In this document: piece by piece, positions 1-5,277 of the stretch
Layout of the letters: every line of letters begins with the position of its first letter
How positions within the stretch are numbered: the stretch's first letter is position 1
DNA from: Burkholderiales bacterium
GTDB lineage: Bacteria; Pseudomonadota; Gammaproteobacteria; Burkholderiales; Burkholderiaceae_D
DNA length: 8,545 bases
Assembly (NCBI GenBank): GCA_016197345.1
Contig: JACPVY010000573.1
Location: 1 to 8,545, forward strand
Reading direction: 5' to 3'
Program-made: the position numbers and the translations under genes
The notes under the pieces: generated by a model
Told to the model about the DNA's origin: nothing
The model's input: the letters and a program-made list of their open reading frames with translations, nothing else
Databases searched by the model: none

Positions 1-1072
1 GCGCAAATGCGCCGGGGTAACTATCAATCGCCAAATCCAATGGGCATTCCACCTCGACTTTGACCCGCGTTTGCCGCAGACGTGGGCTTAAACTCAAAAT
101 CACTTCTTCTATATATTGTTTCAGATCAAAGCGCCGCCGCGCTTCGCTGGTTTGATCGACGGCGATTTGTTTAAAGCTTTGGATCAGATGAGCGGCTCTA
201 TCAGCGTTACTCAAAATCAAACGACTACTTTCGCCTGCTGTTGATAGATAGCTTAGGATATCAGATTTTTTTATGCCGCCACCAGCTACTGTCGCCTGAA
301 TTGCAACGGTTGCGTCATGTAGCACAGAGGCACTTGTCAGCGTAATACCGACAGGAGTATTGATTTCATGTGCCACCCCAGCCACCAGCGCACCGAGCGA
401 AGCTAGGCGCTCTGCTTGCAACAAAGAGTTTTGCGCCTGTCGCAAATCTTCATAGGCTTGTACCGTTTCTTGCTGTGATTTTTGTGCCGCTTCTTCTGCT
501 TTTCGGATGTGTTCAATGATGGATTTGAGCTTGCGTTGAATGCGGTTAAAGCCTTCAATCACTTCACCAAATTCATCTTTAGTGTGCGTCGGCAGTTCTT
601 GCACTTCTTCAGTATCGCTATTGGCTAGCTCAAACATACCGTCGCGCAATTGCCGCAGCGGTTCAAACACCATGTGTAGGCTGAGTGTTAAAGCGAGGGT
701 GAGAATGACATCGAGTACCAGAATTTCGATAATAGCCACATTTGCCTGTGGTGGGATTGCCACTAACTTGCCATCCACATCCCGCATTTTGCCGGCAAAC
801 ATGCCTACGCTAGCATCAAACACGCGGATCGCTAACACGTCGAGGTGCAACATTTCTGCTTCTAAGATGCCTGTCACTTTGGATTTATCTAAATCCCATA
901 GCGCTGATGGCAGTGAAGTTTGCAGGCGTGTCACGACACCTAAGCGCAGTTGGCTATAGCGATCTTCCAACTCGCGATTGAGTTGGAATTGGGAATACGC
1001 GCCGGAAATCGTGAGCACGAGGGTCACGATGACGACAAATAAGACATTCAAGCGAACCCGGATACCATGCAT
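1..1072 (-). CDS. Membrane sensor histidine kinase, 3'-truncated by window edge
   Basis: This two-component sensor kinase autophosphorylates on a histidine and would pass the phosphate to a response regulator, none of which lies in the window. My own minus-strand translation gives 357 residues with no stop before the edge. TM1 is at about residues 7-27, followed by a short extracytoplasmic segment (about 28-111), TM2 (about 112-134), a HAMP-like linker (about 135-187), a Glu/Gln-rich coiled coil (about 188-222) and a HisKA region. The H-box reads GVAHEINTPVG, with the phospho-accepting His at 235. The last visible residues (SYPGAFA) normally sit just before the N-box, so the ATPase domain lies outside. 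I chose the ATG at 1072 because GGGAG lies 6 nt upstream; the ATG at 1078 would have the same GGGAG directly against it. It lies 242 bp after the PRPP-synthetase-like gene, so it may have its own promoter. Family is certain; the stimulus is unknown. Confidence 0.9.
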   Translation of the reverse strand, partial: MHGIRVRLNVLFVVIVTLVLTISGAYSQFQLNRELEDRYSQLRLGVVTRLQTSLPSALWDLDKSKVTGILEAEMLHLDVLAIRVFDASVGMFAGKMRDVDGKLVAIPPQANVAIIEILVLDVILTLALTLSLHMVFEPLRQLRDGMFELANSDTEEVQELPTHTKDEFGEVIEGFNRIQRKLKSIIEHIRKAEEAAQKSQQETVQAYEDLRQAQNSLLQAERLASLGALVAGVAHEINTPVGITLTSASVLHDATVAIQATVAGGGIKKSDILSYLSTAGESSRLILSNADRAAHLIQSFKQIAVDQTSEARRRFDLKQYIEEVILSLSPRLRQTRVKVEVECPLDLAIDSYPGAFA

Positions 1073-1314
1073 ACACATCTCCCGGCACTTCTACAATTTA
1101 TCGTCAAAGCATTACGCTTTGTACTCCCTCATGCGCTTTCTGACTCAACCCAACGGCTGGAATGCCATCCGCGCCCTCTCTTGCAGAGCGCATCTTTCGC
1201 GACAACCTCCTCTTGAAGAGGACGAGCAAACTCTCTTGTATCGCTAAAGTCGATAAAACTCAAGCAGCGCATTGCGAAAACACTTAGCCTTCGCTCCTAG
1301 CCTTGAAACTAACG
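1073..1314 (-). other. Intergenic region upstream of the histidine kinase
   Basis: This 242-bp stretch contains no credible gene. It includes a perfect hairpin at 1105-1121 (CAAAGC, 5-nt loop, GCTTTG), which sits 33 nt before the kinase start in its presumed leader. A 5-bp hairpin (TCCTC/GAGGA) lies near 1208-1222. Neither is followed by a T tract, so I see no clear intrinsic terminator for the upstream gene pair and no confident promoter for the kinase. Confidence 0.4.
1079..1083 (-). promoter_or_regulatory. Ribosome binding site of the histidine kinase
   Basis: On the minus strand GGGAG lies 6 nt before the ATG at 1072 and 0 nt before the ATG at 1078. The spacing favours 1072 as the true start. 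Confidence 0.55.
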
Positions 1315-2211
1315 CTAGCCTGCCAACATTTCACGCATGCCGACGACCAAGGCTGCCGCCATGCCAATCTGATTACTTTCATGCAACACCGTATCACAGC
1401 TGACAATCTGCGCGACATGCGCTGCTTGCAAGCTAGCGTATGCATCGCCAGCAAATAAGGCATGCACAGCAATACACACGGGCGGCTTCATACCAGCCTT
1501 GTGCAAGTGCGCGCTGGCGGCCATCATGGTGCGTGCGGTCGAGGCGATATCGTCGATCAGCACCGGTGTCATGCCCTGCCACAAATCGGTGTCTGGCACC
1601 GACACCTCCACCTCATGATCACCATGCCGCACCTTGCGTAACACCGTGTAGGGACACCCTGCTAACTGCGCTACCGCAGCAACCCATTGCCCACTTTCTT
1701 CGTCTGGCCCGACCAACACCGGCAAACTCACATTACCGCTGACCCATTTTGCGATTTCTGGCGCAGCCTGCACTACCCGCGTGGGTACGGTGTAGATCTC
1801 ACTCAAATCATGATGACGATGCAAGTGCGGATCAACTGTCACCATCCAATTGCAAACCTTAGAGAGCAAGCGCGCAAAATGGGCCGAAGTAATGCCTTCG
1901 CCGGGGTTAAAGCGCGCATCTTGCCGCATATATGCGAGATAGGGCAGCACTAAGCCGACCGAACGCGCACCCAATTCACGCGCAATGCTGGCGGCAAAAT
2001 AGAGGGGCATGATTTTTTCGTCAGGTTGCGCAAGACTGCACACCAACACCACATCCTGCCCGGCCACGTCATCCAGAAAGCGCACATTCGATTCACCATC
2101 AGGAAAGCGGCGATATTGCAATTGCCCACGTTGCCATTGACCATAGCGCACTAAATCATCTGCTAGCACTTCATTGCCCGGCAATGAAAAGATCAAAGTA
2201 TTTGCCGTCAC
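1315..2211 (-). CDS. Ribose-phosphate pyrophosphokinase (PRPP synthetase) homologue, divergent
   Basis: Cytoplasmic, 298 aa. Canonical members transfer the pyrophosphate of ATP to ribose 5-phosphate to give PRPP, the precursor for nucleotide, His and Trp synthesis. Visible family landmarks, falling close to E. coli Prs numbering, are FPDGE (36-40), RQD for ATP binding (96-98), TVDPHLH (125-131), GPDE (168-171), the flexible-loop pair K193/R195, and DD at 220-221 opening the PRPP loop. The loop reads START (224-228) where canonical enzymes have DTGGT or STGGT, so both glycines are replaced. The start is GTG: it overlaps the TGA stop of the upstream phosphorylase gene as GTGA (2211-2208), implying translational coupling. 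This is likely a second, specialised paralogue rather than the housekeeping prs. Because of its partner it may use a sugar phosphate released by phosphorolysis; that is inference. Confidence 0.88.
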   Translation of the reverse strand: MTANTLIFSLPGNEVLADDLVRYGQWQRGQLQYRRFPDGESNVRFLDDVAGQDVVLVCSLAQPDEKIMPLYFAASIARELGARSVGLVLPYLAYMRQDARFNPGEGITSAHFARLLSKVCNWMVTVDPHLHRHHDLSEIYTVPTRVVQAAPEIAKWVSGNVSLPVLVGPDEESGQWVAAVAQLAGCPYTVLRKVRHGDHEVEVSVPDTDLWQGMTPVLIDDIASTARTMMAASAHLHKAGMKPPVCIAVHALFAGDAYASLQAAHVAQIVSCDTVLHESNQIGMAAALVVGMREMLAG

Positions 2212-3764
2212 GCTACGTCCCCCACACTCAACAAATCGGTCTGTTCTTGGGCATAGGTCAATGCATATTGCAATTGCCCCACACTTTCAGCATGAATCAC
2301 CAACCACGGTTGGCCCGCTTGCACCATACTGCCAATTGGACTTAAAAACTCCAAACCAGCGCTGGGTGCTTGAGGCGCACCAGCCAACTTAGCAATGCGT
2401 GCCAAACGCCGATTATCAACCGCCACCACTTTGCCCGGCCGCGCCACAAATAAGGCTTGGCGATACGGTGCCACTGGCGGCACGCGCATCCCTCCTTGCG
2501 CCGCGCAAATGGCTTGGAATTTGCGCCACGCCGCCCCACTTGCCAAGCATTGCTCAGCCATCGCCCAACCTTGACCCGGCTCGGCTTTCTGTCCCATTTC
2601 CAGCAAATCGGCCGCTAAGCGTAGGGCGCGCTGGCGCAGGTCTTGCGGTGCTTGCGCTTCATTTTGCAACACTCTTAATACGTCATAAGCTTCCAGCGCC
2701 GGGCCGATGCCGCGTCCAACCGGGCCACTTCCATCACTTTGTACGACGCGCAATTGCAAACCCATGGCATTCGCCACCGCTTGCAGCAAATCAGTCAAAT
2801 CGCGCGCCGCTTCTTGCGTGCGCACCTTGGCGCTAGGGCCAACCGGGATATCAATCAAGACATGGGTCGATCCTGCTGCAATCTTTTTCGACAATACCGA
2901 CGCCACCAATTGCACATCCGAATCCAAACCCAAGGGCCGTTCAACGCGGATCAAAATATCGTCGGCCGGGCTTAAGCTCACCGCCCCACCCCAGACGATA
3001 CAGCCGCCTTCTTGCGCCACCACTTGCTGCATCTGCTCGCTATTGAGCGTGACCGGGGCCAAGGTTTCCATGGTGTCGGCCGTACCCGCCGGAGAAGTAA
3101 TGGCACGAGAAGACGTTTTGGGAATGGTCAGGCCGCACGCGGCTAAAATGGGCACGACGATCAAGGTCGTGCGATTGCCGGGCAAACCGCCGACGCAATG
3201 CTTATCGACGATAATTTCGGCAGGCCAATGTAAATGCTGGCCAACCGTGACCATCGCCCGCGTCAACGCAATCGCTTCATGCGCACTGGTGCGCCGCCCG
3301 GCGACAGCAGCGATAAAACAAGCGATTTCGATATCGGAATAATTGCCAGCGACAATATCGCAGATGATTTCTTGCACGCCATTGTCATCCAAAGACTGGC
3401 CAAAGATTTTGCCTCGCACCAAGGAAAAAGAATGAATCGGTGCCGGATGTTGCACCGTAATCAACGCATCTTCGTCAGCGCCCAGTGCGCGCCAAGCGGC
3501 TTCCGACAAGCCCGCTTGGTCGATGGCTAACAAAGGCGCATCAACCACATTGAGCGTCGCAATCACACGAGTTTTGCCATGCCATAGCGCGATGCGCGAT
3601 TGCGCCGCAAAACCTTCAGACTGGCAAACATGGCAATCGCGGCGCAAAAAAATCACCGCTTCTTGATAGGTATCGATCCCCATACGATGAACGCGCAATT
3701 GTGGCGCATCGCCAGCTGGGGCGAGAGGGAGGGAACAAACAGCAGAATTAGACTCGGCAGACAT
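2208..3764 (-). CDS. Thymidine phosphorylase family protein, type 2 (AMP-phosphorylase-like)
   Basis: Predicted 518-aa cytoplasmic nucleoside (or nucleotide) phosphorylase: base-sugar bond plus phosphate gives free base and a sugar 1-phosphate. The N-terminal domain (about 25-105, from RMGIDTYQEA onward) is the extra domain seen in archaeal AMP phosphorylases and bacterial type 2 enzymes, and carries a CxxC (CHVC, 44-47). The core follows, with DKHCVGG (187-193), the Gly/Ser-rich TSSRAITSPAGTADTME (217-233), then a C-terminal PYNP-like domain (about 410-480). Residues matching E. coli DeoA His85, Arg171, Ser186 and Lys190 are present as H189, R276, S289 and K293. I chose the ATG at 3764; an in-frame TTG at 3830 would add 22 residues and would place the leader hairpin inside the gene. 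The Shine-Dalgarno is weak. It is the first gene of a pair with the PRPP-synthetase homologue. The thymidine versus nucleotide preference cannot be settled from sequence. Confidence 0.9.
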   Translation of the reverse strand: MSAESNSAVCSLPLAPAGDAPQLRVHRMGIDTYQEAVIFLRRDCHVCQSEGFAAQSRIALWHGKTRVIATLNVVDAPLLAIDQAGLSEAAWRALGADEDALITVQHPAPIHSFSLVRGKIFGQSLDDNGVQEIICDIVAGNYSDIEIACFIAAVAGRRTSAHEAIALTRAMVTVGQHLHWPAEIIVDKHCVGGLPGNRTTLIVVPILAACGLTIPKTSSRAITSPAGTADTMETLAPVTLNSEQMQQVVAQEGGCIVWGGAVSLSPADDILIRVERPLGLDSDVQLVASVLSKKIAAGSTHVLIDIPVGPSAKVRTQEAARDLTDLLQAVANAMGLQLRVVQSDGSGPVGRGIGPALEAYDVLRVLQNEAQAPQDLRQRALRLAADLLEMGQKAEPGQGWAMAEQCLASGAAWRKFQAICAAQGGMRVPPVAPYRQALFVARPGKVVAVDNRRLARIAKLAGAPQAPSAGLEFLSPIGSMVQAGQPWLVIHAESVGQLQYALTYAQEQTDLLSVGDVA

Positions 3765-3774
3765 GGGAAAATCC

Positions 3775-3817
3775 AAAAAAATCCAATAGCCTTGCCTGCA
3801 CATACATGCAGCAAGGC
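3775..3817 (-). promoter_or_regulatory. Terminator/attenuator-like hairpin in the phosphorylase leader
   Basis: Minus-strand leader structure just before the phosphorylase ATG at 3764. Arms GCCTTGC and GCAAGGC (3811-3817 and 3789-3795) extend through TGCA/TGCA with one bulged base, giving about 11 bp around a 6-nt loop (3801-3806). A run of seven T (minus strand; 3775-3781) follows after 7 nt. The 7-nt gap is longer than in a textbook intrinsic terminator. No upstream minus-strand gene exists in the window for it to terminate, so attenuation or translational control of the downstream pair is the best reading. Confidence 0.4.
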
Positions 3818-4156
3818 CAAGATACAGCAAGCAGTTAGCAACACTCGCCTTTTATTTATTCACTGATTATTCACGGCTAGGCGCAGCAATATACAGTTGT
3901 CGCGGCGTCAACCAATGGCTAGCTTGCGCTATCAGCTCTTGCCATCGCCGCCGTCTCTTATATTACTCGCATACTGCCGGTAAATTCAGTAGCGCAAGAA
4001 ACCAACATAAAACTGTTGCGCCGAAGTCATACTGCCAGATCTTGCCAATTCGCTCACATCCACAAAAAGTGACAGGCTATTCGTGCTTGAGGGACAGGTG
4101 TCTGCGGCGATTGAATCATTGCACTTGACGCAAATATTGTGGAAGAAAACGAATGG

Positions 4157-4174
4157 CGCTAGAAAATGCTAGCG
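4157..4174. repeat. Inverted repeat CGCTAG / CTAGCG
   Basis: Perfect 6-bp arms with a 6-nt loop (AAAATG) inside the gene-free region. It could form a small RNA hairpin on either strand. Confidence 0.5.
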
Positions 4175-4241
4175 GGAGATCGGCCAGCGAAAGGTTTGCC
4201 ATGATGGGCCGCGGATGCAATTCGTCAGGCTACATCGCAAG

Positions 4242-4259
4242 ACAGCACGCTACTGCTGT
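4242..4259. repeat. Inverted repeat ACAGCA / TGCTGT
   Basis: Perfect 6-bp arms around a 6-nt loop (CGCTAC) inside the gene-free region; there is no T tract on either side. Confidence 0.5.
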
Positions 4260-4395
4260 GCTTGATGTTGACTGTTATGGCATACGCTGAAGGTGCAGGC
4301 GTTCAAGTAGAGGAAAGCTGCATGCCGAATAGCTTAGCATTTTTACAAAAATTGGCCAAGCTCCATCTTTCTTGACGAATAAAAAGTTTTTTCAT

Positions 4396-4430
4396 CCATT
4401 GCAATAGCGACATGAATGCGGTGGCAATGG
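4396..4430. repeat. Inverted repeat CCATTGC / GCAATGG
   Basis: Perfect 7-bp arms separated by 21 nt. An A5-GT4 tract lies immediately upstream (4381-4390). Confidence 0.5.
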
Positions 4431-4467
4431 CTGTTTGTCAATCTCAGCATTTTTTCAAAAACCTGAT

Positions 4468-4507
4468 GCAGAGCCTCGTAATATCGGGGAGACTCTGCTA
4501 CTCTTTT
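4468..4507 (+). terminator. Candidate intrinsic terminator inside the gene-free region
   Basis: GCAGAG (4468-4473) pairs with CTCTGC (4493-4498). After one C-A mismatch three more pairs follow (4475-4477 with 4489-4491), leaving an 11-nt loop. A short T4 run (4504-4507) follows 5 nt after the stem. No plus-strand gene precedes it, so if it is real it would end an unannotated small transcript or block read-through into cheW. Confidence 0.3.
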
Positions 4508-4573
4508 AACGCGAGAGGAATTGTCAGCAATTTGCCGGGCGTGTTATTACCGCTACCACCTTGCTAGACATCC

Positions 4574-4602
4574 CTGACACGGCTTGTATCCGATACGATA
4601 CA
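4574..4602 (+). promoter_or_regulatory. Candidate sigma70-type promoter and overlapping palindrome upstream of cheW
   Basis: CTGACA (4574-4579, 5/6 to the -35 consensus), a 17-nt spacer and GATACA (4597-4602, a weak -10) would give a leader of about 60 nt. The -10 overlaps an inverted repeat, TGTATC-N6-GATACA (4585-4602), that could be an operator. An alternative pair, TTGTCA (4521-4526) and TATTAC (4545-4550) with an 18-nt spacer, lies further upstream. I found no good match to the flagellar sigma28 consensus that often drives chemotaxis genes. Confidence 0.28.
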
Positions 4603-4660
4603 GAGCCACGAAGCACTTAAGCCAGCGTTTTTGAGTAGAACTATCCCGTTTTTTACTAAC

Positions 4661-4665
4661 AAGGA
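4661..4665 (+). promoter_or_regulatory. Ribosome binding site of cheW
   Basis: AAGGA lies 7 nt before the ATG at 4673. This fixes the start there rather than at the in-frame TTG at 4631, which would add 14 residues. Confidence 0.7.
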
Positions 4666-4672
4666 CATCATC

Positions 4673-5185
4673 ATGGCACAGCCCGCAGGTTCCCCATCGA
4701 GCAACGCACAACTAGGCTCCAGCAAGGAAATCGCCGGACATGAGTTTCTCGCCTTCACCCTCGGGCAGGAAGAATACGGTATCGACATCCTGAAAGTGCA
4801 AGAAATTCGCGGCTATGAAGCCGTCACCCGCATTGCCAATGCGCCGGAATTCATCAAAGGCGTCATCAATTTGCGCGGCATCATCATTCCTGTTGTCGAT
4901 ATGCGCATCAAATTCAACCTCGGCACCCCGACTTACGATCAATTCACCGTTGTCATCATCCTCAATATCGGTGGCCGCATCATGGGCATGGTGGTCGATA
5001 GTGTTTCCGATGTAACAACGCTCTCCCCGGAACAAGTCAAACCCGCACCAGAAATGGGCACCGCCTTTAATACCAACTACCTGATCGGCCTCGGCACCAT
5101 TGATGAACGCATGCTGATTTTGGTCGATATTGACAAATTGATGTCGAGTTCAGAAATGGGCCTGATCGAAACGCTCGCGTCTTAA
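4673..5185 (+). CDS. cheW: Chemotaxis coupling protein CheW
   Basis: Cytoplasmic adaptor of 170 aa that links chemoreceptors to the kinase CheA in the receptor array. A 20-residue polar, Ser/Ala-rich N-terminal tail precedes a single CheW-like domain (about 22-165). Visible family motifs are [14 protein letters not shown] (25-38), KVQEI (41-45), the conserved GVINLRG (63-69, with the receptor-contact Arg), PVVDMR (73-78) and VVDSVSDV (107-114), followed by ILVDIDKL near the end. There is no CheA-type catalytic domain or receiver, so it is a plain adaptor and not CheV. It is followed 92 bp later by a receptor gene on the same strand, a pairing that suggests the two proteins work together. CheA, CheY, CheR and CheB are not in the window. 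Start chosen by the AAGGA site. Confidence 0.96.
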   Translation: MAQPAGSPSSNAQLGSSKEIAGHEFLAFTLGQEEYGIDILKVQEIRGYEAVTRIANAPEFIKGVINLRGIIIPVVDMRIKFNLGTPTYDQFTVVIILNIGGRIMGMVVDSVSDVTTLSPEQVKPAPEMGTAFNTNYLIGLGTIDERMLILVDIDKLMSSSEMGLIETLAS

Positions 5186-5212
5186 GCTATGTGAGAGATG
5201 TTTGTTGCCTTT

Positions 5213-5234
5213 GGCCGCGTCTAGCGAAGCGGCC
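5213..5234 (+). repeat. Hairpin between cheW and the receptor gene
   Basis: GGCCGC (5213-5218) and GCGGCC (5229-5234) form a perfect GC-only 6-bp stem with a 10-nt loop. No T run follows, so it is not a clear terminator. It could act as a partial stop or as an RNA processing or stability element that sets the ratio of CheW to receptor. Confidence 0.45.
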
Positions 5235-5268
5235 TTAGCACCGATCAATGCCCCTATTTGCTCAACAT

Positions 5269-5272
5269 GAGG
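5269..5272 (+). promoter_or_regulatory. Ribosome binding site of the chemoreceptor
   Basis: GAGG lies 5 nt before the ATG at 5278. It selects that start over the in-frame ATG at 5248, which would add ten residues ahead of the signal anchor. Confidence 0.6.
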
Positions 5273-5277
5273 CGCTC

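Larger units (their letters stand above)
3818..4573. other. Long gene-free, hairpin-rich intergenic region
   Basis: About 750 bp between the divergent phosphorylase and cheW genes with no reading frame that looks like a real protein on either strand. The part nearest the phosphorylase (about 3848-3880) is AT-rich and could hold its promoter, but I cannot assign clear -35/-10 boxes. The rest contains several perfect inverted repeats (listed separately), a GGGACAGGTGTC stretch near 4091-4102, and a terminator-like hairpin at 4468-4507. I see no tRNA, no IS ends and no recognisable pseudogene. Confidence 0.5.

Noticed and set aside
540..959. 139-codon open frame on the plus strand
   Set aside because: It lies antisense to the histidine kinase, whose minus-strand translation shows clear TM, HAMP and H-box motifs; the plus-strand product is low-complexity Ser/Arg/Thr-rich.
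1440..1742. Plus-strand open frames across the PRPP synthetase homologue
   Set aside because: They are antisense to a gene with intact family motifs; the products are Arg/Pro/Ala-rich without any domain.
2707..3342. 211-codon open frame on the plus strand
   Set aside because: It is antisense to the phosphorylase core, which contains the catalytic motifs; the antisense product has no recognisable domain.
3765..3830. 22-residue N-terminal extension of the phosphorylase from a TTG
   Set aside because: TTG is a rare start, the extension is not like family N-termini, and it would put the leader hairpin in coding sequence; the ATG at 3764 gives the usual length.
4085..4102. GGGACAGGTGTC stretch as an IS or REP end
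   Set aside because: Only a 4-bp imperfect dyad; no second copy, target-site duplication or transposase is present in the window.
4372..4405. Possible sigma28 or sigma70 promoter around TTGACG and AAAAGTTT
   Set aside because: No acceptable -10 follows at the right spacing: TCCATT after 17 nt for sigma70, and only about half of the GCCGATAA positions match for sigma28.
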